Origin: Pseudomonadota bacterium
GTDB taxonomy: Bacteria > Pseudomonadota > Alphaproteobacteria > Rhizobiales > Xanthobacteraceae
Direction: 5' to 3'
Assembly (NCBI GenBank): GCA_023390695.1
Contig: JAEWCJ010000447.1
Coordinates: 1 to 9,789, forward strand
Length of the DNA stretch: 9,789 nt
The notes below the pieces were generated by a model, which saw nothing but the letters and a program-made list of their open reading frames with translations, made no database searches and was not told the origin of the DNA. Below, piece after piece: positions 1-6,752 of the stretch; within the stretch, counting starts at the first letter, position 1, and every line of letters starts with the position of its first letter. Made by a program: the position numbers and the translations under genes.

Positions 1-642
1 GGCGGCATCGATATCGTGGTGAACAATGCCAGCGCCATCCAGATCACGCCCGTCGAGCAAACCGAAATGCGCCGCTACGACCGGATGCAGCAGGTCAATG
101 CGCGCGGCAGCTTCATGGTGTCGAAATTTGCGATCCCGCATCTCGCCCGCGCCGCGAACCCGCATATCCTCATGCTCTCGCCGCCGCTCGACATGCAAGA
201 AAAGTGGTTCGCCCCGCATACCGCCTATGCGATGGCGAAATTCGGCATGAGCCTCGTCGTGCTCGGGCTTGCCGGCGAATTGCGGGGCAAGGGCATCGCG
301 GTCAACGCGCTCTGGCCGCGCACCACCATCGCGACCAGCGCCATCCGGAACCTGCTCGGCGGCGACACCGTGATGAAGATGTCGCGCACGCCCGAGATCC
401 TGGCCGACGCCGCCCACGCCGTTTTCCTGAAACCCGCAAAAGCCTTTACCGGGCAATTCCTGATCGACGATTCGTTTCTCGCCGCCGAAGGCGTGTGCGA
501 CTTCGAAAAATACCGCGTCGATCCCACGCAGCCGCTGGCCCCCTGCTTCTTCGTGCCCGACGCACCGCCGCCCCCGCCCGGCGTCACGCTGGAGGGTCCG
601 CCGGACATCCGGGAGCTTCCGTCCGCGCCGGCAAAACTGTAA
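1..642 (+). CDS. Short-chain dehydrogenase/reductase, HSDL2-like (5' end outside window)
   Basis: This is the C-terminal part, about 213 residues, of a classical-type NAD(P)-dependent SDR oxidoreductase. The reading frame is open from base 1, so the N-terminal glycine-rich cofactor motif lies upstream of the window. Visible SDR marks, numbered from the first codon, are VNNAS (7-11), the Asn of QQVNARG (N33), and the catalytic YxxxK as YAMAK (Y76, K80) with S60 before it. Downstream, VNALWP and KAFTGQFLID match the hydroxysteroid dehydrogenase-like 2 (HSDL2) branch rather than FabG-type reductases, judged from memory of the family. The protein ends in a proline-rich tail (five consecutive Pro) and has no SCP2 lipid-binding domain, unlike animal HSDL2. 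The substrate cannot be read from sequence; a fatty-acyl or hydroxyacyl compound is a guess. TAA stop at 640-642, 50 nt before the deacetylase gene. Confidence 0.9.
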   Translation, partial: GGIDIVVNNASAIQITPVEQTEMRRYDRMQQVNARGSFMVSKFAIPHLARAANPHILMLSPPLDMQEKWFAPHTAYAMAKFGMSLVVLGLAGELRGKGIAVNALWPRTTIATSAIRNLLGGDTVMKMSRTPEILADAAHAVFLKPAKAFTGQFLIDDSFLAAEGVCDFEKYRVDPTQPLAPCFFVPDAPPPPPGVTLEGPPDIRELPSAPAKL

Positions 643-692
643 CTGGTGGCGATCTTCTCTTTGCTCTATCCTGTTTCGGAACTGGCGGTTTC

Positions 693-1622
693 ATGTCCAC
701 GCTTCTCATCACCCATCCGGCCGGCCTCGATCACGTCACCCCCTCCGGACATCCGGAACGGCCCGACCGGCTGCGCGCCGTCGAGCAGGCGCTCGAGGAC
801 GAGAAATTCGCGACGCTGGCGCGCGAGCAGGCGCCGCTTGCCCCGCTCGAGCTCGTCGCGCTGTGCCACCCCATGGATTATGTCGAACAGATCCGCGAAG
901 TCGCGCCGCGCGAGGGCATGATCGCGCTCGACGGCGACACCTCGATGTCGCCGGGCAGTTTCGAGGCGACGCTGCGGGCGGTCGGCGGCGCGGTCATGGC
1001 GGTCGACGAAGTGGTCGCGAAGAAGGCGGCCAATGCCTTCGTCGCCATGCGCCCGCCCGGACATCATGCAGAGACGGTGCGGCCGATGGGCTTCTGCATC
1101 TTCAATCAGGCCGCCATCGCCGCACGCCACGCCCTGCGCAAGCATGGGCTCGCCCGCGCCGCCATCGTCGATTTCGACGTGCATCACGGCAACGGCTCGC
1201 AGGAGATTTTCTGGGGCGACGCCAGCGTGATGTACTGCTCCACGCATCAGATGCCGCTGTATCCGGGAACCGGCGCCAAATCCGAGCGCGGCGAGCACGA
1301 CAATATCGTCAATGCGCCGCTGGCACCGGGCGACGGCGGACCCGAGTTCCGCGAGGCGATGGAGAGCGTGATCCTGCCGCGGCTCGCGAATTTCGGCCCC
1401 GACATCATCATCATTTCCGCCGGATTCGACGCCCATACCCGCGATCCCCTGGCGAGCCTCAATTTCACCGAAGAGGATTTCGCCTGGGCCACGCGCCGGA
1501 TCATGGAGATTGCCGACAAGCGCGCCGATGGCCGCGTGGTGTCGGTGCTGGAGGGCGGCTATGATCTGGAAGGCCTCGCCCGCTCCGCCGCCGCCCACGT
1601 CACCGCGCTGATGCGCGGGTGA
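693..1622 (+). CDS. Class II histone deacetylase / acetylpolyamine amidohydrolase family protein
   Basis: A 309-residue zinc-dependent deacetylase of the arginase/deacetylase fold, the usual length for bacterial members. Key motifs are PPGHHAE (H124 and H125, the general-base pair), GFCIFNQAA (133-141), DFDVHHGNG (160-168, zinc ligands D162 and H164), SAGFDAH (242-248, third zinc ligand D246) and EGGYDL with Y290, the catalytic tyrosine. All expected catalytic residues are present, so it should be active. In bacteria these enzymes act on acetylated polyamines, small acetyl-amides or acetyl-lysine proteins; sequence does not say which. The reading frame extends upstream over the SDR gene, but ATG 693 is chosen because the conserved N-terminus (LLITHPAGLDHVTPSGHPER) begins there and it lies past the SDR stop. 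The ribosome site is weak (GGCGG at 684-688). xseB follows after 46 nt, suggesting co-transcription. Confidence 0.93.
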   Translation: MSTLLITHPAGLDHVTPSGHPERPDRLRAVEQALEDEKFATLAREQAPLAPLELVALCHPMDYVEQIREVAPREGMIALDGDTSMSPGSFEATLRAVGGAVMAVDEVVAKKAANAFVAMRPPGHHAETVRPMGFCIFNQAAIAARHALRKHGLARAAIVDFDVHHGNGSQEIFWGDASVMYCSTHQMPLYPGTGAKSERGEHDNIVNAPLAPGDGGPEFREAMESVILPRLANFGPDIIIISAGFDAHTRDPLASLNFTEEDFAWATRRIMEIADKRADGRVVSVLEGGYDLEGLARSAAAHVTALMRG

Positions 1623-1668
1623 GCGGCGCGCGCTAAATTCCTCCAACGCAGAATCACACGAGTCAGAG

Positions 1669-1920
1669 ATGTCCGAGAAGAATAACGCCGATATCCAGTC
1701 GATGCCCTTCGAGCGTGCGATCGACGAGCTTGAATCGATCATCAAGCGGCTCGAGGAAGGCAAGGTGCCGCTGGAGGAATCGGTCGCGATCTATGAACGC
1801 GGCGAGGCGCTGAAGCAGCGTTGCGAGGAATTGCTGAAGGCGGCGGAAGCGCGGGTGGAGAAGATCACGCTCGACGCCAGCGGCAAGCCGAAGGCGACGG
1901 CGCCGCTGGACGTGAAGTGA
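1669..1920 (+). CDS. xseB: Exodeoxyribonuclease VII small subunit
   Basis: An 83-residue acidic helical protein, the normal XseB size. The conserved core is complete: FERAIDELESIIKRLEEGK (10-28), followed by PLEESVAIYERGEAL and the helix with C52 leading to EARVEKI. XseB binds the catalytic XseA subunit in several copies to form exonuclease VII, which degrades single-stranded DNA to oligonucleotides in the cytoplasm. xseA is not in this window. The start at ATG 1669 has an AGAG just upstream and lies 46 nt after the deacetylase stop. In many proteobacteria xseB sits next to dxs (with ispA in E. coli); here they are on the same strand but 2.7 kb apart, with two opposite-strand genes between. 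Confidence 0.96.
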   Translation: MSEKNNADIQSMPFERAIDELESIIKRLEEGKVPLEESVAIYERGEALKQRCEELLKAAEARVEKITLDASGKPKATAPLDVK

Positions 1921-1930
1921 CGCGCACTCG

Positions 1931-2021
1931 CACGTCATGGCCGGGCTTGTCCCGGCCATCTCGCTTAGGAAGGCAGTGCGTCCCAGAGCGGGATGCCCGC
2001 GTCAAGCGCGGGCATAACGAA
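1931..2021. repeat. Intergenic palindrome pair (REP-like element), possible bidirectional terminator
   Basis: Two perfect 9-bp palindromes with 5-nt loops lie here: ATGGCCGGG/CCCGGCCAT (1937-1945 and 1951-1959, loop CTTGT) and ATGCCCGCG/CGCGGGCAT (1993-2001 and 2007-2015, loop TCAAG). The second, read as reverse complement, resembles the first, including loop CTTGA versus CTTGT and flanks CGTTATG versus CGTCATG. The whole is therefore an imperfect inverted pair about 90 nt long. This resembles dispersed intergenic repeats I remember from Bradyrhizobium-group genomes. It lies between the convergent xseB and methyltransferase-like genes, where it could stop transcription from both sides, although no clear T-tract follows either hairpin. 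Confidence 0.75.
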
Positions 2022-2028
2022 GGAGAAA

Positions 2029-2601
2029 TTACTTCTTCCTGTAAATGATCAGCGTCTTGAAATCGGCGACGCGCTCCACCGGCTTTTCCTTTTCCCAGAC
2101 CGGCAGGATTTCCGCCGTCCGTTCCTTGCCCATCGAATTCTTGTAGAAGACGAGATGACCGCCGGACTTGGTCTTGTCGGTGAACAGGTCGAGCACCTGC
2201 CGGTCGGTCATGCCGCCATATTCAGGCGACGCGGTGTTCGGGAAGAAGAACTCGCACAGATGCACCATCGTGACGATGTCGAAATCCGGCAGCAGCTTCG
2301 CGTTGGTCAGATAGATGTCGCCGAAATAGGCGAGATAGCTTTTCGCGACGCCGGAATTCTCGGTCACCAGCTTGATATAGGCCTGGTATTCCTCGATCGA
2401 GGCGGTGATCGACATCACCGAATTGCCGGAGCCGTTGCGCGCCTGCTCGATGCCGACGACATGATGCGTGCCGGTTCCGAAGTGATAGATGGTCTTGTTC
2501 TTCAGCCCCTCGCTGGCCACCCATTCGTTGAAATGCACGTCGCAGGGACAGACGTCCTCGTGCAGATCCCACTTGTCAGTCCAGTAATTCATCTTGAGCA
2601 T
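2029..2601 (-). CDS. Hypothetical protein, class I SAM-methyltransferase-like
   Basis: A 190-residue soluble protein with no signal peptide or membrane segment. I do not recognise a named family. Its layout resembles a small Rossmann-fold methyltransferase: a motif-I-like TIYHFGTGTHH (37-47), YFGDIYL (92-98), a motif-IV-like strand DFDIVTMVHLCEFF (106-119), GGHLVFYKNS (147-156) and a closing strand FKTLIIYRKK. Motif I has the form FGTGTH instead of the usual GxGxG, so SAM binding is inferred. Two cysteines sit near the N-terminus (C18, C20). The start at 2601 is supported by AAGAGGAA (2606-2613) 4 nt upstream; a second Met is at residue 4. It begins 35 nt after the ABC transporter stop on the same strand, so the two are probably one transcript. 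A hand count over 2101-2580 gives 276 of 480 G/C, lower than most stretches sampled around it. Confidence 0.8.
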   Translation of the reverse strand: MLKMNYWTDKWDLHEDVCPCDVHFNEWVASEGLKNKTIYHFGTGTHHVVGIEQARNGSGNSVMSITASIEEYQAYIKLVTENSGVAKSYLAYFGDIYLTNAKLLPDFDIVTMVHLCEFFFPNTASPEYGGMTDRQVLDLFTDKTKSGGHLVFYKNSMGKERTAEILPVWEKEKPVERVADFKTLIIYRKK

Positions 2602-2636
2602 GGCGTTCCTCTTGCCTGATCGATGATACGTTATTC

Positions 2637-4376
2637 TTAGGCCGGCACGGCGGACAGACGAGGCGCGGCAGCCGCTTCCGCGCGCTGCATCTCGATCACC
2701 CGGCCATGCAGATCGCGCAGGACCTCGCGCCGGTCAATGGTCATGATGATGGTTTCCGGCAGGCGCGAAATCAGCATCCTGTAGAGATCGTGCCCGGAGG
2801 CGTCGGACAGGGTCGATACCGGCTCGTCGAACATCAGCACCGCCGGCTTGCGCAGCAACACCCGCGCAAAGGCGATCCGCTGCTGTTCGCCGCCGGAGAG
2901 CAGAACGCTCCAGTCGGCCTCCTCGTCCAGCCGCTGCGACAGATGATCGAGCCCGACCGCGGTCAGCGCCTCGCGGATGGCCACGTCCGGGACCTGCTCG
3001 GCGGGCAATGGATAGGCGATGGCCTGCCGCAGGGAGCCGAGCGGAAAATACGGCCGCTGCGGCATCGCCAGCACATCGCCGTTCTCCGGCAGATCGACCT
3101 GGCCTGCGCCGGTCGGCCACAAGCCGCGAAGCGCCCGGAACAGGCTGGATTTTCCGGAACCGGACGGCCCGGTCACCATCACACGCTCGCCCGGCATGGC
3201 CTGCAAGGCCGGAAGATCGGCAATCGACGGCCCGTTCGGCAATCTCGCATCCAGCCCTTTGACATCCAGATCGCGCTGCTGGCGCGGCGTCACGGTTATG
3301 GTGTCGACGCCGTTCGCGCGATGCGCATCGACGGCCGCCATCGCGTCCTCGAATTGCGACAGGCGGTCCATGATCGCCTTCCACTCCGCCAGTTTGCTGT
3401 AGGCGCTGATGCAGAAGGCGAAGGCACCCTCCACCCGCTGGAATGCCAGCGCCGCCTGCATCAGCGTGCCGAGGGGGATGGCGCCCACGAGATAGGCCGG
3501 ACTGACGATCAGGACCGGCACGACGCTGGAGGCCTGCGCATAGCCGCCGACAAAGCCGACCAGCCGCGTCTGCCGAGCCACCAGGGCGGTCCAGTTGCGC
3601 ACCAGATTGCCGAAGCGCTTGTGCAGTTCCTCACGCTCGACCGGTTCCCCTTTCATCAGCGCGACCGGCTCGGAATGGTCGGCGGCGCGCACGATGGCGA
3701 AGCGGAAGTCGGACTCATAGCGCTGCTGATTGAAATTGAGCGGGATCAGCCGCCAGCCGATCCAGTGCGCGATCAGCGTGCCGATGGCCGCGTAAACCAG
3801 GGCGGCGACGATCAGATATCCCGGAAAGGCAAGGTTGGCGCCGAACAGCGGCAACGGTGTCGTCGCCGAGATCCACCACAGAATGAAGGCGAAGGAGGCC
3901 AGCGCCACAACGCTGCCGAGCAGGCCGGTGCCGAGTTCATGCGTGCGCTGGATGAAGAGATAGACGTCGTTGGCGATGCGCAGGTGGATATTGTCGACAT
4001 TGGGCGCCACGAAGCGAACGCGGTAATGGCGGCCGTCCGCCATCCAGGACGCGACGTAATTCGCGGTCAGCCAGCGCCGCCAGCGAATCTGCAGGGTCTG
4101 GCCGAAATAATACTGGCTGGCGCCGGCGACCACCGCGCCGAGCACGATCAGGCAGAAGACCAGCAATTCGTTGGTGAAGGCGGCCCAGTTGCGGGCTTCC
4201 AGGGCGTTGAAAAAGCGCGCGTTCCAGTTGGCGACCGCGACCGCCACATAGACCAGACCGAGTTCGGCGGCGACCACGGCGGCCAGCAAGCCGCGGGCTG
4301 GCCAGCGGTCCTCGGAGCGGAAATACGGCAGTGACAGGGCAAGGAAGGTACGCAGAGCCAGAACGACGCGTGTCAT
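2637..4376 (-). CDS. ABC transporter, fused permease and ATPase (SbmA/BacA/YddA-like)
   Basis: A 579-residue half-transporter with an N-terminal membrane domain of the ABC_membrane_2/SbmA_BacA type and a C-terminal ATPase. Likely membrane spans are near residues 30-48, 70-88, 150-168, 186-206 and 281-301. Family signatures include QIRWRRWLTANYV (96-108), LNFNQQRYESDFRF (213-226) and GTLMQAALAFQRVEGAF (303-319). The ATPase has Walker A GPSGSGKSS (403-411), Q-loop MPQRPYF (438-444), signature LSGGEQQR (493-500) and Walker B VLMFDEP (513-519, E518 present). Two sites are unusual: the D-loop reads STLSDAS, and the H-loop His is replaced by Asp (TIDRR, D548). Relatives move peptides, peptide antibiotics, very-long-chain lipids or cobalamin; the substrate here is unknown. 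The start is ATG 4376, after AGGAAA at 4384-4389. An upstream in-frame start at 4472 would add 32 residues without family similarity. The methyltransferase-like gene follows. Confidence 0.9.
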   Translation of the reverse strand: MTRVVLALRTFLALSLPYFRSEDRWPARGLLAAVVAAELGLVYVAVAVANWNARFFNALEARNWAAFTNELLVFCLIVLGAVVAGASQYYFGQTLQIRWRRWLTANYVASWMADGRHYRVRFVAPNVDNIHLRIANDVYLFIQRTHELGTGLLGSVVALASFAFILWWISATTPLPLFGANLAFPGYLIVAALVYAAIGTLIAHWIGWRLIPLNFNQQRYESDFRFAIVRAADHSEPVALMKGEPVEREELHKRFGNLVRNWTALVARQTRLVGFVGGYAQASSVVPVLIVSPAYLVGAIPLGTLMQAALAFQRVEGAFAFCISAYSKLAEWKAIMDRLSQFEDAMAAVDAHRANGVDTITVTPRQQRDLDVKGLDARLPNGPSIADLPALQAMPGERVMVTGPSGSGKSSLFRALRGLWPTGAGQVDLPENGDVLAMPQRPYFPLGSLRQAIAYPLPAEQVPDVAIREALTAVGLDHLSQRLDEEADWSVLLSGGEQQRIAFARVLLRKPAVLMFDEPVSTLSDASGHDLYRMLISRLPETIIMTIDRREVLRDLHGRVIEMQRAEAAAAPRLSAVPA

Positions 4377-4388
4377 GATCCATTTTCC

Positions 4389-4418
4389 TGCCGGTCCGGC
4401 CGAGCGGCCGGTGCGGCA
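4389..4418 (-). promoter_or_regulatory. Hairpin in the leader of the ABC transporter gene
   Basis: A 6-bp stem CCGGCC/GGCCGG with loop GAGC (4396-4411) is enclosed by a 5-bp outer stem TGCCG/CGGCA (4389-4393 and 4414-4418), separated by a 2x2 mismatch. On the minus-strand transcript it ends directly against the AGGAAA ribosome site at 4384-4389, sharing one base with it. It could affect ribosome access or mRNA stability. In such GC-rich DNA it could also be chance. Confidence 0.35.
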
Positions 4419-4422
4419 GTCG

Positions 4423-4451
4423 ATCTTGCCCGCATCGGATACCTGCGCCAA
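4423..4451 (-). promoter_or_regulatory. Candidate promoter of the ABC transporter operon
   Basis: On the minus strand TTGGCG (4451-4446) is followed after exactly 17 nt by CAAGAT (4428-4423). These match the sigma-70-type consensus at 4 of 6 and 3 of 6 bases. Transcription would start near 4416, giving a leader of about 40 nt that consists mainly of the hairpin beside the ribosome site. The call rests on the eye alone. Confidence 0.25.
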
Positions 4452-4464
4452 GCGGCCGGATACC
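4436..4464. repeat. Direct repeat of CGGATACC with 21-bp period
   Basis: CGGATACC occurs at 4436-4443 and again at 4457-4464, an offset of 21 bp, or two turns of the helix. One copy falls within the spacer of the candidate ABC promoter and the other just upstream of its -35 box. Paired direct repeats with this phasing are typical of binding sites for a regulator dimer, but no regulator gene is in the window. Confidence 0.4.
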
Positions 4465-4533
4465 CAAATCACCTTAGCACGCAGGCCGTGTCCGGCTCGC
4501 CAGTTTCCACCCAGACTACTACCGGAGCCAAAA

Positions 4534-4561
4534 TTGCGCCTTACATTACATCTGGTGTAAG
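4534..4561 (+). promoter_or_regulatory. Candidate dxs promoter with overlapping operator-like palindrome
   Basis: TTGCGC (4534-4539) and TGTAAG (4556-4561) are 16 nt apart and could be -35 and -10 boxes (3 of 6 and 4 of 6 consensus matches). An imperfect 15-bp palindrome with arms TTACA and TGTAA (4546-4550 and 4556-4560) overlaps the candidate -10, and a further TTACA directly precedes it (4541-4545). A protein bound there would block the promoter. This A+T-rich patch stands out in the GC-rich divergent region, but nothing links it to a known regulator. Confidence 0.3.
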
Positions 4562-4620
4562 CCCTCCGGACGTTGGCCCATCATCGGGCCGGCCGCCGCC
4601 AAGCCTTAGCGGAGACATGC

Positions 4621-6546
4621 GTGTCCAATCCGGTGACCAAAACGCCCCTGCTCGACCAGATCGAGGCGCCCGACGACCTCCGGCGCCTGCCCGAAAGCGA
4701 TCTCCCGCAAGTCGCCAACGAACTGCGCACCGAAACCATCGACGCAGTGGCCGTCACCGGGGGGCATCTGGGGGCCGGTCTGGGCGTGGTCGAGCTGACC
4801 ACCGCCCTGCATTATGTCTTTGACACCCCCCGCGACCGGCTGATCTGGGACGTCGGCCACCAGGCCTATCCGCACAAGATCTTGACCGGACGCCGCGAGC
4901 GCATCCGCACCCTCCGCCAGGGGGGCGGCCTGTCCGGGTTCACCAAACGGACCGAAAGCGACTACGACCCTTTTGGTGCAGCGCACTCGTCGACCTCGAT
5001 CTCCGCCGGCCTCGGCATGGCGGTGGCGCGCGATCTCGCCGGCGGTTCCAATAACGTCATCTGCGTGATCGGTGACGGCGCGATGTCGGCCGGCATGGCC
5101 TATGAGGCCATGAACAATGCCGGGGCGATGAATTCGCGGCTGATCGTGATCCTGAACGACAACGACATGTCGATCGCGCCGCCCGTCGGGGCGATGTCGG
5201 CCTATCTCGCGCGGCTCCTGTCCGGCAGGACCTACCGGAACCTGCGCGAGATCGGAAAACAGCTTGTGCACCGGATGCCGAAATTCTTCGAGGAACGTGC
5301 AATGCGCGCCGAGGAATATGCACGCGGCATGATGACCGGCGGCACGCTGTGCGAGGAGCTCGGCTTCTATTATGGCGGCCCGATCGCCGGGCATAATTTC
5401 GATCATCTGCTGCCGGTGCTAAAGAATGTGCGCGACGCCAAGAGCGGGCCCATTCTCGTCCATGTCGTCACCCAGAAAGGCAAGGGCTATGGCCCGGCCG
5501 AGATTTCCGCCGACAAGTATCACGGCGTGGTCAAGTTCGATGTCGCGACCGGCGCGCAGGCTAAATCCAAATCCAATGCTCCCGCTTACACGCGGGTCTT
5601 CGCCGACGCGCTGATCAAGGAAGCGCGCAAGGACGACAAGATCGTCGCCGTGACCGCGGCCATGCCCGCCGGCACCGGCCTCGATCTGTTCGAAAAGGAA
5701 TTTCCCCACCGCATGTTCGATGTCGGCATTGCCGAACAGCATGCGGTGACGTTTTCGGCGGGCCTCGCGGCCGAAGGCTACAAACCCTTCGCGGCGATCT
5801 ATTCGACCTTCCTGCAGCGCGGCTACGACCAGGTCGTGCATGATGTCGCCATCCAGTCGCTGCCGGTCCGCTTTGCCATCGACCGCGCCGGCCTTGTCGG
5901 CGCCGACGGACCGACGCATGCCGGCTCTTTCGATGTCGCCTATCTCGGCTGCCTGCCCGGCTTCGTGATCATGGCGGCCGCCGACGAAGCGGAACTGACG
6001 CACATGGTCGCGACCGCGGCCGCGATCGACGACCGGCCGTCGGCGTTGCGCTATCCGCGCGGCGAAGGACTAGGCATCGAGCTTCCCGCCGAAGGGGTGC
6101 CGCTCGAGATCGGCAAGGGACGCATCCTGCGCGAAGGCAACAAGGTCGCGCTGCTGAATTTCGGCGCCAGACTCGGCGAATGTCTGAAGGCCGGCGATGC
6201 GCTGGCGGGTTTTGGTCTTTCAACCACGATCGCCGATGCCCGTTTTGCCAAGCCGCTCGACACGGACCTCGTTTTGCGGCTCGCGCGCGAGCACGAGGTG
6301 CTGGTCACGATCGAGGAAGGCGCCATCGGCGGCTTCGGCTCATACGTCATGCAGACGCTGGCGGAGCACGGGGTGTTCGACACCGGCCTGAAATTCCGCG
6401 CCATGGTGCTGCCGGATATGTTCATCGATCACGACACACCGGTGGCGATGTATGCCAAGGCGGGCCTCGACGCCAAGGGCATCGTGATGAAAGTCTTCGA
6501 GGCGCTCGGCAAAGACATGAGCGCGGAAACGGTCAGGCTCGCCTGA
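4621..6546 (+). CDS. dxs: 1-deoxy-D-xylulose-5-phosphate synthase
   Basis: A 641-residue thiamine-diphosphate enzyme that joins pyruvate and glyceraldehyde 3-phosphate to make DXP, the first step of the MEP isoprenoid pathway; in many bacteria DXP also feeds thiamine and pyridoxal synthesis. Length is normal for the family. Visible motifs are [10 protein letters not shown] with H49, [14 protein letters not shown] with H80, the cofactor motif GDGAMS (151-156) with LNDND (178-182), FDVGIAEQH with catalytic E372, and GADGPTHAG with H433. The C-terminal transketolase domain is complete. The frame is open upstream to a TTG at 4573, but GTG 4621 is preferred: GGAG (4611-4614) lies 6 nt before it, and similarity to other Dxs proteins begins soon after (TKTPLLDQI). 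It is divergent from the ABC transporter gene and appears to be transcribed alone. Confidence 0.97.
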   Translation: MSNPVTKTPLLDQIEAPDDLRRLPESDLPQVANELRTETIDAVAVTGGHLGAGLGVVELTTALHYVFDTPRDRLIWDVGHQAYPHKILTGRRERIRTLRQGGGLSGFTKRTESDYDPFGAAHSSTSISAGLGMAVARDLAGGSNNVICVIGDGAMSAGMAYEAMNNAGAMNSRLIVILNDNDMSIAPPVGAMSAYLARLLSGRTYRNLREIGKQLVHRMPKFFEERAMRAEEYARGMMTGGTLCEELGFYYGGPIAGHNFDHLLPVLKNVRDAKSGPILVHVVTQKGKGYGPAEISADKYHGVVKFDVATGAQAKSKSNAPAYTRVFADALIKEARKDDKIVAVTAAMPAGTGLDLFEKEFPHRMFDVGIAEQHAVTFSAGLAAEGYKPFAAIYSTFLQRGYDQVVHDVAIQSLPVRFAIDRAGLVGADGPTHAGSFDVAYLGCLPGFVIMAAADEAELTHMVATAAAIDDRPSALRYPRGEGLGIELPAEGVPLEIGKGRILREGNKVALLNFGARLGECLKAGDALAGFGLSTTIADARFAKPLDTDLVLRLAREHEVLVTIEEGAIGGFGSYVMQTLAEHGVFDTGLKFRAMVLPDMFIDHDTPVAMYAKAGLDAKGIVMKVFEALGKDMSAETVRLA

Positions 6547-6552
6547 CCGTTT
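6527..6552 (+). terminator. Perfect inverted repeat across the dxs stop codon, terminator-like
   Basis: AAACGGTCAGGC (6527-6538) is followed after TC by its exact reverse complement, GCCTGACCGTTT (6541-6552). In RNA this gives an 11-bp stem with a CUCG tetraloop, ending in UUU. The hairpin contains the last codons of dxs and its TGA (6544-6546). The stable stem and short U-run suggest an intrinsic terminator or 3'-end protecting structure, although the U-run is short and ribosomes reaching the stop codon would unfold part of the stem. Confidence 0.6.
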
Positions 6553-6752
6553 GAAAGCGGGACGATCGGCGCAGCGCTCGGCCTTGCACTGCGCGATTTT
6601 CGTCCGGACCCATCGCTCTCTCGAAATATGACGCGCGAGGCGCCGCAATCCACGCGCCCCTTGAATCCGCCCGGGAACCATCGATTCCGGTGATCCATTC
6701 ATCGCAATTGTGCGCTTTCCTTCCCGCCATTCCCGACTATGTTGCCGGCCCC
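6553..6752. other. Gap between dxs and the MATE gene; no clear gene
   Basis: These 200 bases hold no convincing coding sequence; the reading frames crossing them are short shadows. A GTG at 6690 could extend the MATE protein by 21 residues. TATGTT at 6738-6743, with CTTTCC 17 nt upstream of it, might be a weak promoter for the MATE gene, which would then have an almost leaderless transcript. I see no RNA gene or riboswitch pattern here. Confidence 0.5.

Noticed and set aside
204..692. N-terminal extension of the deacetylase
   Set aside because: The frame is open but overlaps the SDR gene, and its translation is Arg/Ala-rich without similarity to the family, whose N-terminus starts at ATG 693.
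666..1763. 365-codon open frame on the - strand over the deacetylase and xseB
   Set aside because: It is antisense to two well-recognised genes and has no domain signature.
1993..2619. 208-codon open frame on the + strand across the repeat and the methyltransferase-like gene
   Set aside because: It begins inside the palindromic repeat and runs antisense to a gene with a good ribosome site and plausible protein fold.
2706..4334. 542-codon open frame on the + strand opposite the ABC transporter
   Set aside because: The translation is rich in His, Arg, Gln and Gly with no recognisable domain; it is the antisense shadow of a GC-rich gene that has clear motifs.
4377..4472. Upstream start of the ABC transporter, adding 32 residues
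   Set aside because: The added residues contain no membrane or family signature and would cover the candidate promoter and leader hairpin; ATG 4376 has a better ribosome site.
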